A DNA stretch of 40,366 nt from Bryobacteraceae bacterium (GCA_014860455.1 JACZJQ010000225.1:1-40366); one strand, 5' to 3'. Shown: positions 15,220 to 25,711, counted from the stretch's first letter. Notes: a model not told the origin generated them from the sequence alone. Numbers and translations are program-made.

Positions 15220-16392
15220 TTGTCAGGCGCGGTTGTCATCGGAGGCTACATCAACGGGCTGGGCCTGGCGCGCTCGCTTGCCTCCCGAGGCATTCCGGTG
15301 GCGTTGGTGACCACATCGCCCGACGACATCGCGCAGCATTCCCGGTACGTGCTGAGACACCAACCGCTCAAGGATTTCCATGACGATCCAGTGCGGCTGA
15401 TCGAGATATTAGAGGGCCGGGCGGGGCAGTGGCGCGGGTGGACCCTGATTCCATCCTCGGACGAGACGGTGGAGATTGTGGCGCGGCATGGCGAGAGGTT
15501 GTCGTCGAGCTACAGGCTGATGGCGCCGACGGACGAAGTCGCGAGGCGGATCATGGACAAGCGGTGCGGTATGGAGGCGGCCAGGCGGGCCGGCGTAGCG
15601 ACGCCGAAGGTCTACGGGCTGGCCGATGCGAAGTCGCACGAGCGCGAAGACCTGGAGTACCCGATTCTGGTGAAGCCGGTCATCAGCCACGAGTTCAGGC
15701 AGGCATTCGGCGGCAAGCTGTTCGTGGCCAGGACTCGCGATGAGATGGCGCGATTCGGCAAGCTGACGGCCGAGGCGGGGGTTGAATGCGAGTTGGCGGA
15801 GATTGTGCCGGGCCCGGATTCAAATGTCTATGAGTACTGCTTGTATGTCGACAGCAAGGGTGAACCCGGCCCGGGGTTGACGGTGCACAAGCTGCGGCAG
15901 AGCCCGCAGTTGTTTGGCGTGGCGCGGGTGGCCGAGGTGATTCCGGAGATCAAGCAACTGCGGGAGGCTGCGATTGAGATCCTGCGGGCGCTGGATTACC
16001 GGGGAGCGGCAGGCGTGGAGTTCAAGCTGGATCCGAGGGACGGCAAGTTCCGGTTTCTGGAAGTGAACGGCCGCCCAGTGATTTTCAACCTGCTGCTGAG
16101 CAAGGCGGGACTGGACCTGGTGGCGGCTGCCTGGGACGACCTGAACGGCGGCTCTGTCAGGCAATCGCAGCCGGATGGCTGGCCTGGGGTTTGGATCAAC
16201 AGCATCGCCGAGTTCCTCTACATGGCGTTCCGTCGCGATACGCCGCCGTTGGGGTGGAGAGAATTCATAGCTCCTTACCGCAGACCGAAGATCGACGCCG
16301 TCTGGGCGCCGAACGATCCGCTGCCCTATGCGGCGATGGCTGCGGGCGTGGCGCCGGCGACGATGCGCAAGCCCTCGTTGCGGAGATCCTGA
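15220..16392 (+). CDS. ATP-grasp family ligase of unknown substrate
   Basis: A 390-residue protein with the three-part ATP-grasp fold: an N-terminal Rossmann-like part (VVIGGYINGLGLARSLASRG), a middle part with PTDEVARRIMDKRCGMEAARRAG and the ATP-clamping YPILVKPVISHEF, and a C-terminal metal/ATP part with GVEFKLDPRDGKFRFLEVNGRP, which holds the Glu and Asn metal ligands. Members join a carboxylate to an amine or thiol through an acyl phosphate; D-aspartate ligases and carboxylate-amine ligases look similar. The start is TTG at 15220. No partner gene is close enough to suggest a pathway: the neighbours are acylphosphatase (119 bp before) and an Rrf2 regulator on the other strand. The substrate is unknown. 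Confidence 0.85.
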   Translation: MSGAVVIGGYINGLGLARSLASRGIPVALVTTSPDDIAQHSRYVLRHQPLKDFHDDPVRLIEILEGRAGQWRGWTLIPSSDETVEIVARHGERLSSSYRLMAPTDEVARRIMDKRCGMEAARRAGVATPKVYGLADAKSHEREDLEYPILVKPVISHEFRQAFGGKLFVARTRDEMARFGKLTAEAGVECELAEIVPGPDSNVYEYCLYVDSKGEPGPGLTVHKLRQSPQLFGVARVAEVIPEIKQLREAAIEILRALDYRGAAGVEFKLDPRDGKFRFLEVNGRPVIFNLLLSKAGLDLVAAAWDDLNGGSVRQSQPDGWPGVWINSIAEFLYMAFRRDTPPLGWREFIAPYRRPKIDAVWAPNDPLPYAAMAAGVAPATMRKPSLRRS

Positions 16393-16465
16393 TTGGGTCA
16401 GTCTAGGAAAAAGAACCAAGCACGCCGCCTGGGCGCAGATATTTCCAGCGGATGGGCGCTGCCGG

Positions 16466-16948
16466 CTAGACGAGAGTTGGGGTTTCCTGCGGGCTCGTGG
16501 GGCATCTGGCGCCGAGGAATTCGAGCATCTCTTCCTCGTTCTTGAGCAGGTCCTTGAGCGTGGTCTTCGACAGGATGCCGTCAAGGGTCTTCTGGACTGC
16601 GGACCAGAGCAGGCGGACCGAGCACTCGCCCGTGTGGGCGCAGTTGCGCTCGAGGCCGGCGTGGCGGTCGCAGAAGTGCGGTCCGAAGAAGCTGCCCCCG
16701 AGCAGGGAAAGAATTTCGGAGACAGAGACCTGATCGGCCTGCCTGGAGAGCATGTAGCCGCCAGCCTGTCCGCGGACGCTGTCCACGAGTCCACCCAACC
16801 TCAATATTCTCATCAACTTAGCTACGTTTGGAACCGACAGTCCCTCGGCGCGGCTGATCTCAGGGATGCTATGGCTGCGGTCCTCGCCATGCCTGGCCAT
16901 GTAGAGCAGGCAGCGCAGACCGTATTCTTCCTGGGCGCTGAGCTTCAT
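16466..16948 (-). CDS. Rrf2 family regulator with IscR-like cysteines
   Basis: A 160-residue DNA-binding regulator. The N-terminal winged helix is typical of Rrf2: MKLSAQEEYGLRCLLYMARH, ISRAEGLSVPNVAKLMRIL, LVDSVRGQAGGYMLSR. After it, FCDRHAGLERNCAHTGECS places three cysteines at C93, C103 and C109, the place where IscR, NsrR and RsrR carry an Fe-S cluster. The spacing (C-x9-C-x5-C) is wider between the first two than in IscR. It is probably an iron-sulfur or redox/NO sensor. No isc or suf genes are nearby. It is divergent to glgP and may regulate itself through the AT-rich region between them. Confidence 0.9.
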   Translation of the reverse strand: MKLSAQEEYGLRCLLYMARHGEDRSHSIPEISRAEGLSVPNVAKLMRILRLGGLVDSVRGQAGGYMLSRQADQVSVSEILSLLGGSFFGPHFCDRHAGLERNCAHTGECSVRLLWSAVQKTLDGILSKTTLKDLLKNEEEMLEFLGARCPTSPQETPTLV

Positions 16949-16995
16949 GACATTATTGTATGTCGAAACCGATCAAAACGGAAAAAAAGATTTTG

Positions 16996-17006
16996 ATATC
17001 CGATAT
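16996..17006. promoter_or_regulatory. 11-bp palindrome between the Rrf2 gene and glgP
   Basis: ATATC-C-GATAT is a perfect palindrome around one base, 48 bp from the Rrf2 start codon in an A/T-rich patch. A regulator site is plausible, and self-regulation by the Rrf2 protein is a guess. Confidence 0.3.
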
Positions 17007-17144
17007 GGGTCCTGGCCGCCGGTTTTGAAGGGGCGGCTGGCAGCGCCGATCTGGTATCCTGATGGGAGTCAGAACGCTTCCTTGTCAGAGTCGGGCGCCC
17101 CGTTGACAGTCCTTTGAGCCAGATAGGGGAGAACCTTCACACAT

Positions 17145-19697
17145 ATGGCTTTTGAGATCAAACCCGTCCGCGAATTCCTCGTGAGTCCGGCGCTGCCACC
17201 ATCGCTTTCGCGGCTGAGCGAACTGGCCAACAACCTTCATTGGAGTTGGGACTACACGATCCGGACGCTGTTCCGGCGGCTTGATGAGGGTTTGTGGAAG
17301 CAATGCGGACACAATCCGGTGCTGATGCTGGCGCGGATTCCGCAGAGGACGCTTGAGAAGTCGGCGGAGGATCCCCGGTTCCTGGCCGCTTACCGGCGCG
17401 CGTGCGACAACCATGACAGGTACCTGCAGACCGGGCAATTCGGCAACGCCAGGAAGGACTCGATGGCGGTGGCCTACTTCTCGATGGAGTACGGGCTGCT
17501 TGAGTCGCTGACGATCTACTCGGGCGGCCTGGGCATTCTCTCTGGCGACCATTTGAAGTCGGCCAGCGATGCCGGGTTGAACCTGGTTGGGGTGGGCTTG
17601 CTCTACCAGACGGGCTATTTTCAGCAGCAACTGAACCCCGACGGGTGGCAGGTGGAGAAGTACCCGGAGAACGATTTCTACACATGGCCGGTGCATCCGG
17701 CGATCGGAGAAGACGGCGAGGAGATCCGCGTCGAAGTGCCGATGCCGCAGGGCAAGGTGCATGTGAAGGTGTGGGTGATGAAGGTGGGGCGGGTGGATCT
17801 TGTCCTGCTCGACACCAACATCGCGGAGAACACGGTGCCGGAACTGCGCGACATCACCGACCAGTTGTACGGCGGGGATAGCGAGGTCCGGATCCGGCAG
17901 GAGATGGTGCTGGGCGTGGGCGGACTGCGGGCGCTGAAGGCGCTCAAGTTTGAGCCGACGGTCTACCACATGAACGAGGGCCACTCGGCGTTTCTGTCGC
18001 TGGAGCGCATCCGGGTGATGATGAAGGACCAGGGCCTGACGTTCGACGAGGCGCTGGATGCAGTTCGTGTCAACAACGTGTTCACCACCCATACGCCGGT
18101 GCCGGCTGGCATCGACCACTTCGATTCGCACATGGTGTACGACTACACCAAGGGCTTCTGCGAGGAAGCGGGGATTGAGTTTGAGCGAGTCCTGAAGCTG
18201 GGCCAGAAGCATCCGCATGCGCGGTTCTCGATGGCGGTGCTGGCGATCATGACCTCCTGCTACCGCAACGCGGTGAGCCGGCTGCACAGCGAAGTCTCGC
18301 AGGCCATGTTCCAGGACCTTTGGCCGAACCTGCCCGAGCATGAGGTCCCGATCACGCCCATCACCAACGGCGTGCATCTGCCATCATGGCTGAACGGTGA
18401 ACTGGCGCGGCTGTACGATCAGCATCTGGAGCCCGAGTGGCGCGAGAGCTACCCGCACTCGCCGGTGTTCCAGCATGCACAGGATATTCCGCCGCGCGAC
18501 CTTTGGGAGATGCGCCGGAAGCGGAAGCGGCAACTGGTCCAGTTTGTAAGAGAGCGGCTGACCAAGCGGGCGCAGCGGCGTCACGCCTCGTCGTTCGAAC
18601 TGCGGCGGATCGGCGAGTTGTTCGATCCCGATGTATTCACGATCGGATTCGCGCGCCGGTTCGCCACCTACAAGCGCGCCACGCTGCTGTTGAAGGATGT
18701 TGACCGGTTGAAACGGATCGTGTCGAACGCGGCCATGCCGGTTCAGGTGATCATCGCCGGCAAGGCGCACCCGGCCGACGATCCGGGCAAGCAGCTGATC
18801 CACAGCATCATCCAGACCATCCGTGACCCTGAACTGGCCAAACGCATCGTGTTCATCGAGGATTACGACATCGAGGTGGGCCGGGAACTGGTACAAGGCG
18901 TCGATCTGTGGCTGAACAATCCGCGGCGGGGCGAGGAAGCCTGCGGCACCAGCGGGATGAAGGCGGCGATCAACGGAGTGCTGAACCTTTCGGTTCTCGA
19001 CGGCTGGTTCGACGAGGCCTATGAGGAGTCAGGCGGATGGGCGATCGGCGACCGTGAGGAGTATCACGACTGGATGGAGGCGATCCACGCCACGGCGATC
19101 TACTCGCTGCTGGAGAATGAGATCCTGCCGCTGTACTATGCGAACCGTGAAGACGGCGTTCCGGTGCAGTGGATCCAGAGGATGAAGATGTCGCTCGAAT
19201 ACCTGAGCGCGCAGTACAACTGCCAGCGGATGATTCGCGACTACACGAACCGGCTGTACGAGCCGGCTCACGAGGCGTGGCAGAGCCTCCGGCTCGGCGG
19301 GTTCGAAGCGGCAAGGGAGAAGGCGAAGTGGCAGCGGCTGGTTGAGAAGTCCTGGCCCGGGGTGGTGATCGAGGATGCGGGGACGTCGCTTGGCCCGTGT
19401 CACTTGAGCGGAGCGACGCTGGAACTGCGGGCGGCTGTCGATCTGTCGGGATTGAAGGCGGATGACGTCCGAGTGGAAGCGGTGGTGGGAAGAGTCGGGA
19501 CGACCGGGAGGTTGGAGGATACCAGCGTGCTGGTGCTGCAGCCCTCGGGGCAATCGGGCGGCAAGCAGGTTTTCAACCGCGAGTTCGTGCCGCACCAGAC
19601 GGGCCGGCTGGGCTACACGTTGAGGGTGAGTCCGAACCACTGTGACGACCCGCTGGCGCGGCCATGCCACAGCCCGATCAAGTGGGCAGCCATCTAG
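17145..19697 (+). CDS. glgP: Alpha-glucan (glycogen/maltodextrin) phosphorylase
   Basis: An 850-residue GT35 phosphorylase that releases glucose 1-phosphate from glycogen or maltodextrins. It is of the shorter bacterial type with an N-terminal DUF3417 domain (LSELANNLHWSWDYTIRTLF), followed by VAYFSMEYGLLESLTIYSGGLGILSGDHLKSASD cut into its usual blocks. The PLP lysine is K606 in CGTSGMKAAINGVLNLS. Other family blocks are GHSAFLSLERIR, TTHTPVPAGIDHF, ITNGVHLPSWL and FARRFATYKRATLLL. The C-terminal 100 residues are a beta domain usual in this subtype. The start is ATG at 17145, with GGGGAGAA about 10 bases upstream. A perfect hairpin follows 107 bp after the stop. No other glycogen genes are near. 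Confidence 0.96.
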   Translation: MAFEIKPVREFLVSPALPPSLSRLSELANNLHWSWDYTIRTLFRRLDEGLWKQCGHNPVLMLARIPQRTLEKSAEDPRFLAAYRRACDNHDRYLQTGQFGNARKDSMAVAYFSMEYGLLESLTIYSGGLGILSGDHLKSASDAGLNLVGVGLLYQTGYFQQQLNPDGWQVEKYPENDFYTWPVHPAIGEDGEEIRVEVPMPQGKVHVKVWVMKVGRVDLVLLDTNIAENTVPELRDITDQLYGGDSEVRIRQEMVLGVGGLRALKALKFEPTVYHMNEGHSAFLSLERIRVMMKDQGLTFDEALDAVRVNNVFTTHTPVPAGIDHFDSHMVYDYTKGFCEEAGIEFERVLKLGQKHPHARFSMAVLAIMTSCYRNAVSRLHSEVSQAMFQDLWPNLPEHEVPITPITNGVHLPSWLNGELARLYDQHLEPEWRESYPHSPVFQHAQDIPPRDLWEMRRKRKRQLVQFVRERLTKRAQRRHASSFELRRIGELFDPDVFTIGFARRFATYKRATLLLKDVDRLKRIVSNAAMPVQVIIAGKAHPADDPGKQLIHSIIQTIRDPELAKRIVFIEDYDIEVGRELVQGVDLWLNNPRRGEEACGTSGMKAAINGVLNLSVLDGWFDEAYEESGGWAIGDREEYHDWMEAIHATAIYSLLENEILPLYYANREDGVPVQWIQRMKMSLEYLSAQYNCQRMIRDYTNRLYEPAHEAWQSLRLGGFEAAREKAKWQRLVEKSWPGVVIEDAGTSLGPCHLSGATLELRAAVDLSGLKADDVRVEAVVGRVGTTGRLEDTSVLVLQPSGQSGGKQVFNREFVPHQTGRLGYTLRVSPNHCDDPLARPCHSPIKWAAI

Positions 19698-19803
19698 AGA
19701 CGGTGGCCCGGGACGAAAGAAAAGACGGAAATGCGACGTGCCGGGCTGGATTCCCGGCGCGAAATCTGTTAAACAGGAACTGAGCCGGGTAGATTCGAAG
19801 TGA

Positions 19804-19824
19804 CCGGGCCTTCCGAAGGCCCGG
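19804..19824 (+). terminator. Strong hairpin downstream of glgP
   Basis: CCGGGCCTT (19804-19812) pairs perfectly with AAGGCCCGG (19816-19824) around CCG. A weaker 6-bp stem (19740-19745 with 19753-19758) comes before it. There is no T-run, so it could be a factor-assisted terminator or an mRNA-stabilising element. The 285-bp gap holding both has no gene. Confidence 0.45.
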
Positions 19825-19982
19825 AACGGTGGGTGAGAGAGAAACCCGGACTTGCCAGCCCCTGATACGCTTCCGCCCTCTGCAAACGGCGTGGTAGCGA
19901 TCCCCGGACGAGAAGGATCTTGACTGGCTGGCTCATCGACTCCTGTTCCAGCGGGAGCATCAAACCCAGAAGGAGCGTCCCG

Positions 19983-20471
19983 ATGGACGACGACCGGAAG
20001 TATAAGCAGCGTGGCTACATGGATACGGGGTACGACTCCGGCGGACTCGGCGAGCGGCCGGACAGGGATCGGCCCCGCGGTCCGCGGCCTCCCATCGATG
20101 TGACCGGCCCGCGACTGCCGCGCCTGGTGGAGGCGACGGCCGCCGCCCGCTGCTATAACTGCGCCACCGCGCTTCCGGCCGACCACGACTTCAGCCAGGA
20201 ATGCCCGAAGTGCAAGGCGGCGCTGCATTGCTGCAAGCAGTGCACGTACTTCGAACCGTCGACGCGTTTCCAGTGCACCAAGCCGATTCCCGAGCGCATT
20301 GTCTCGAAGGACAAGACAAACGAATGCACTTTCTTCCGGGTGCGCGTGACGGTGGCACGCGACAGCGCGCCGCCGCCCTCGATGATGCGGCCAGCCGGCC
20401 GGCCGGAGGCGTCGGCTCCGAAGTCGGCCAACGACGCCCGCATCGCATTTGATAATCTCTTCAAGAAGTAG
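19983..20471 (+). CDS. Small Cys-rich zinc-ribbon-like protein of unknown function
   Basis: A 162-residue protein starting at ATG 19983 with AAGGAG seven bases upstream. The first 50 residues are charged, Gly/Pro/Arg-rich and probably disordered. The centre is rich in cysteine: CYNC, then a spacer with HDF, CPKC, HCCKQC, FQC and NEC, i.e. ten cysteines within about 60 residues. The CxxC pairs look like zinc-ribbon knuckles, and the extra CCxxC and lone cysteines suggest a second metal site or an Fe-S cluster. The C-terminal tail is low in complexity and ends in NDARIAFDNLFKK. It is followed after 41 bp by the secreted protein at 20513. The family is not recognised; the protein is clearly real given its ribosome site and codon pattern. 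Confidence 0.8.
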   Translation: MDDDRKYKQRGYMDTGYDSGGLGERPDRDRPRGPRPPIDVTGPRLPRLVEATAAARCYNCATALPADHDFSQECPKCKAALHCCKQCTYFEPSTRFQCTKPIPERIVSKDKTNECTFFRVRVTVARDSAPPPSMMRPAGRPEASAPKSANDARIAFDNLFKK

Positions 20472-20512
20472 TTAAATCCGATTGCGGCGAAAGCCGGACC
20501 AGGAGTACCGGG

Positions 20513-21379
20513 ATGCGCGTACCTTTGGCGACACTGCTTCTTGCGGCGGCCTTGCCCGCCTGGGCGATCGAGGTGAGCACGGGCTACCTGATCGGGCCGA
20601 AGTACGATGCACGGGCCATCTATGTGCGGGCGAAGTCAAGCGGGCCGTGGCTGAAGGTTCAGGCTGGCGGGTATCACAAATCCGCTGAAGGCAAGGTCCT
20701 CGGCGCCAGGACGCCGGAAGGGCTGACCAGCCGGCCTGCCGGGGCGACCATGATCCGTGTCCCGCTGCAGAGCGAGACGGAAAACCTGTTCACTGCTTTC
20801 GGCAAGCTCGATGCGGCGAAGGCGCGTGAGATTTCGTCGCTGATCGCTTCGGCCTCCCGCAACCGGTTGATCGTCGAACTCGGCGTCTTCCATCCTTCGC
20901 GCGATCAGGAGATCCATGCGCCGGACTTCATGCTGGCCGCGGCCCGCAATGTCGTCGAGTGGCTGGTGGCCGCCGACCACCGCAACGTGATCCTGAACTT
21001 CGCGCCCGATTGGGAACAGGCAGGCTGGGATTTCGATCACTGGGTGCCGATGCACCTGGAACTGCTGGCCGAGACCGCCCGCGGACGGTTTCAATCGCTT
21101 AAGGCTGACTTCGCCTCGCCCATCGCCTTCACGCTCGGTTACCCCACAGGCGAGGGCTCATCGCTGATCGAAGCCGCCGACGTCGTTGAGCTCGCCGGCG
21201 AGGCGCTGGAGATGGACACGCGTAAGATCGAACGGCCCGTGCTGGCCGTGGGCAGCGATGCCTGCCAAAACGCCATCCGCCGCACGTCGGGCTGCATTGT
21301 GGATGAACCAGGGCCGCCAGGCGATCCGCTGCTGCGTCTGTTCTTCGCCAAGCTGCCAGGCGGCGCTGTAGGACAATAG
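20513..21379 (+). CDS. Secreted protein of unknown function, alpha/beta-type
   Basis: A 288-residue protein with a Sec leader (MRVPLATLLLAAALPAWA) and an AGGAG site seven bases before the ATG. Alternating strands and helices (IRVPLQSETENLF, NRLIVELGVFHPSRDQE, VVEWLVAADHRNVILNFAPDWEQ, PIAFTLGYPTGEGSSLIEAADVVELA) suggest a TIM-barrel-like fold such as those of glycosidase-like proteins. The Trp/Asp-rich PDWEQAGWDFDHW could line an active site. Two cysteines near the end (CQNA, GCIV) may form a disulfide. No known family is recognised. The alcohol dehydrogenase at 21384 follows after 4 bp, so the two are probably made from one mRNA. Confidence 0.75.
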   Translation: MRVPLATLLLAAALPAWAIEVSTGYLIGPKYDARAIYVRAKSSGPWLKVQAGGYHKSAEGKVLGARTPEGLTSRPAGATMIRVPLQSETENLFTAFGKLDAAKAREISSLIASASRNRLIVELGVFHPSRDQEIHAPDFMLAAARNVVEWLVAADHRNVILNFAPDWEQAGWDFDHWVPMHLELLAETARGRFQSLKADFASPIAFTLGYPTGEGSSLIEAADVVELAGEALEMDTRKIERPVLAVGSDACQNAIRRTSGCIVDEPGPPGDPLLRLFFAKLPGGAVGQ

Positions 21380-21383
21380 GGGC

Positions 21384-22430
21384 ATGGCAATCGCGGAGTT
21401 GACCGGTTTTCGCCGATTCGAAGTAAAAGACTACGTCAGGGAGTCGCCGAAGCCCGGCGAGGTCCAGGTCCGCATGGCTGCGGTCGGCATCTGCGGCAGC
21501 GACCTGCACCATTTCATCGACGGACACATCGGCGACCAGGACTCTGTCTACCCCATGGTGCTCGGCCACGAGCCCGCAGGCGTGATCACGGCGCTGGGCC
21601 AGGGCGTTACCGGTTGGGCCGTGGGCGACCGCGTGGCCTGTGAGCCGCCCGTCTACTGCTACCACTGCGAGTGGTGCTTGAAGGGCCGCCACAACCTCTG
21701 TGAACACGTCACGTTCATGAGCAACCCCGGCGTGCCAGGCTTCTTCCGCGACCACGTCACGCTGCCGGCGGCGAACCTGCTGGCCCTGCCCGCTGACATG
21801 AGCTTCGCCGACGCTTCGCTCTATGAGCCGGTGTCGATCATCCTGCATTCGTTCCGCTTTGCCCAACCCCAACTGGGCGACACCGCGGTGGTGTTCGGCG
21901 CCGGGCCGATCGGCCTGTCGACAATCGCCGGACTCAAGATCGCCGGCATCTCGAAGATATGGTGCGTCGAGCCGGTCTTCTACCGCCGCGAGATCGCCTT
22001 GGAAATGGGCGCCGATGTCGTGATCGACCCCCATCAGGCCGATCCGGTCGAGGAAATCCTGCTGGACACGCGGGGACGCGGCGTTGACATCTCAATCGAC
22101 TGCGCCTCGCAGGGCGACTCCGTCAACCAGTCGATGTATGTGGCCTGCCCCGGCGGGCGTGTCATCATCACCGGTTTGCCGCAGGAGCGGCGGCTCAGCA
22201 ATTTCGATTTCCACCACATGCGGCGCAAGGAGTTGTACTTTGCCGCCATCCGGCGGTCGAACCACACCGGCGCGGCGGCCGTCGAACTGCTCAAGGAGCA
22301 GGGCCACCGCTTCAAGCCGATGCTCACCCACCGCATGCCGTTGTCGAAGGTGCAATCGGCGTTCGAGATGCTGATGAAGTTCGACGACGGCGCCTGCAAA
22401 GTGGTGCTGGAGCCAGAGCAGGACGCCTAG
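21384..22430 (+). CDS. Zinc-dependent alcohol/polyol dehydrogenase (MDR family)
   Basis: A 348-residue medium-chain dehydrogenase of the sorbitol/xylitol/threonine dehydrogenase group. The catalytic zinc is held by C37 (GICGSDLHH) and the H62-E63 pair (VLGHEPAGVI). The structural zinc site has four cysteines at 92, 95, 98 and 106 (CYHCEWCLKGRHNLC). The NAD(P)-binding motif is VVFGAGPIGLSTIAGLKIAG. The substrate is likely a sugar alcohol or similar polyol. It starts 4 bp after the secreted protein at 20513. Its 3' end overlaps the convergent hpt gene by 4 bp. Confidence 0.92.
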   Translation: MAIAELTGFRRFEVKDYVRESPKPGEVQVRMAAVGICGSDLHHFIDGHIGDQDSVYPMVLGHEPAGVITALGQGVTGWAVGDRVACEPPVYCYHCEWCLKGRHNLCEHVTFMSNPGVPGFFRDHVTLPAANLLALPADMSFADASLYEPVSIILHSFRFAQPQLGDTAVVFGAGPIGLSTIAGLKIAGISKIWCVEPVFYRREIALEMGADVVIDPHQADPVEEILLDTRGRGVDISIDCASQGDSVNQSMYVACPGGRVIITGLPQERRLSNFDFHHMRRKELYFAAIRRSNHTGAAAVELLKEQGHRFKPMLTHRMPLSKVQSAFEMLMKFDDGACKVVLEPEQDA

Positions 22431-22975
22431 GAGTTCCGGTCGGGTTTGAGGACGGCGATATAGGAGAGGTTCCGGTAGAGCTGCTTGTAGTCCAGGCCGA
22501 AGCCGATGACGAAGCGGTCTGGGATCTCGAAGCACTTGAAATCGATTTCGAGCGGCACGATGCGCCGCGCCGAGCGGTCCAGCAGGGTGCACAGCCCCAC
22601 CGAATTGGGTCCGCGCCCGGCGAGGGTTTGCAGCAGGTAACGCGCCGTGAAGCCGGTGTCAACGATGTCCTCCACCAGCAGCACGTCCTCGCCTTCCACC
22701 GAGTCGTCCAGGTCCTTGGCGATCCTCACCACGCCCGGCGCGCCGGAATGGTTCGAGAAGCTCGAAATCGCCAGCATGTCGATTTTGACGGGGATCGACA
22801 GTTCCCGAGCCAGCGCCGTCAGGAAGAAGATCGAACCTTTCAGCACGCCGATCATTTTTAGGTTGCCGTTGCGGTAACGGCCGCTGATCTCGGCCGCCAC
22901 CTGCCGGATGCGGTCGCGGATCTCCTCTTCGCTGAACAGTACGCGCTCGATGGCCGGCGCCGATGGAACTTTCAT
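22427..22975 (-). CDS. hpt: Hypoxanthine phosphoribosyltransferase
   Basis: A 182-residue purine salvage enzyme that turns hypoxanthine (and guanine) plus PRPP into the nucleotide. The PRPP loop is VLLVEDIVDTGFTARYL, containing the expected acidic pair. GVLKGSIFFLTALARELSIPVKID and the C-terminal DRFVIGFGLDYKQLYRNL, which holds the base-binding part, are typical. It sits 30 bp downstream of the kinase-like fusion gene on the same strand, so they are probably transcribed together. Confidence is high. Confidence 0.96.
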   Translation of the reverse strand: MKVPSAPAIERVLFSEEEIRDRIRQVAAEISGRYRNGNLKMIGVLKGSIFFLTALARELSIPVKIDMLAISSFSNHSGAPGVVRIAKDLDDSVEGEDVLLVEDIVDTGFTARYLLQTLAGRGPNSVGLCTLLDRSARRIVPLEIDFKCFEIPDRFVIGFGLDYKQLYRNLSYIAVLKPDRNS

Positions 22976-23005
22976 TTCGTATTCACTCCGCCTTCTGCCC
23001 CATGC

Positions 23006-23956
23006 CTACTTCGCTTTCTGCTCAGCCAGTCCGTACTTGAAGACCAGGTCCTGCAGGTCCTTCTGATAGAAGACCTGGATCTGGATCTGGGGGTAGATCT
23101 CGCGCAGCAGGCGGATCTTGCGGTTCTTCTTCGTCACCAGCGATTGTTTCATCGTCGTCAATTCAACATATCGGTTCGATTCGGGCAAGTAGAAGTCCGG
23201 CGTGAAACTTTCGATGACGCGGCCCTGCACGTCCCAGGCGATGGGGAAGCTCTTCGGCTCGTACTCCCAGGCGATGCGGTAGAAGTCGAGCAGGTTGGCG
23301 AAGATCTCCTCGCTGGGGTGCGAGAACTGGACCCGCCGCAGATTCGCCCGGCCCTTCGGATGGATGCCGTCCTTGGCAAGCTGCAACCGCAACTGGAACT
23401 GCTGCTGCGCCTCGGCCGCCTTCGACAACCAGCCGTACTCTTTCAGAGTCAGGACTTCGATCGCCAGCGCGATGTAGTGCGCCAGGTTGCCGCCGTCAAC
23501 CGATTCGGCGTTGAGGATCAGGTCGAAGGACTCGGGCGGCGCGGTGGCGCGGCCGTAGCGCGCTTTGCGGGCCGCGGCGACGTCCCTCTCGCGGGCTTTC
23601 AACTGCACGCGGGCCGCGGGCCGGTCCAGCCGGTCGTCCAGCATGATGTTGCCCAGGCGCCGGTTGCGCGGGGCGACAATGCGCACGCGCAGCAACCCTG
23701 GGAAGTTGCGGAAGAGGTTCTCGGCGCCGTCGACGCCCACCACGAGATGGCTTTCGGTGGCGTGGCGCAGCAGGATGGAGGCCGCCATGGCAGGCCATGC
23801 CTTGGCGGGGCAGCCGCCCGCGAGGCCGAACTCCTCCTCAAGCATCGCGTCCAACTGGCTCGCGCCAATGTGGTCGAATCCGCACCGTTGAGCGACCAGC
23901 CTGGCCACCTCGCCGCTGCGGCAGCCGGGCTCGCCGGAGACCGTGATCACCGCCAT
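23006..23956 (-). CDS. Cytidylate-kinase-like P-loop domain fused to a PD-(D/E)XK-like domain
   Basis: A 316-residue two-domain protein. The N-terminal part (1-170) resembles the cytidylate kinase-like family: ITVSGEPGCRSGEVARLVAQRCG at the P-loop, LLRVRIVAPRNRRLGNIM, and SFDLILNAESVDG. The usual Lys of the P-loop is Arg13 here, and the following GE replaces the Ser/Thr, so ATP binding is doubtful. The C-terminal part (210-305) looks like a restriction-endonuclease fold: SEEIFANLLDFYRI (E216/E217), FTPDFYLPESNRYVELTT (D254, E265), then basic KKNRKIRLL and IQIQVFY. The catalytic Lys after E265 is Thr, with K270 close by. It is co-oriented with hpt 30 bp away. A role in nucleotide or nucleic-acid metabolism is an inference from this place. 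Confidence 0.7.
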   Translation of the reverse strand: MAVITVSGEPGCRSGEVARLVAQRCGFDHIGASQLDAMLEEEFGLAGGCPAKAWPAMAASILLRHATESHLVVGVDGAENLFRNFPGLLRVRIVAPRNRRLGNIMLDDRLDRPAARVQLKARERDVAAARKARYGRATAPPESFDLILNAESVDGGNLAHYIALAIEVLTLKEYGWLSKAAEAQQQFQLRLQLAKDGIHPKGRANLRRVQFSHPSEEIFANLLDFYRIAWEYEPKSFPIAWDVQGRVIESFTPDFYLPESNRYVELTTMKQSLVTKKNRKIRLLREIYPQIQIQVFYQKDLQDLVFKYGLAEQKAK

Positions 23957-23975
23957 TCACTCAGAATGATAGCGT

Positions 23976-25679
<1,704 letters not shown>

Positions 25680-25711
25680 GGGCGCGGAACTTCGTTTAGT
25701 AAAATCCCGCG

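Noticed and set aside
17103-17108. TTGACA as a -35 box before glgP
   Set aside because: No acceptable -10 box lies 16-18 bp downstream; only 36 bp remain before the start codon.
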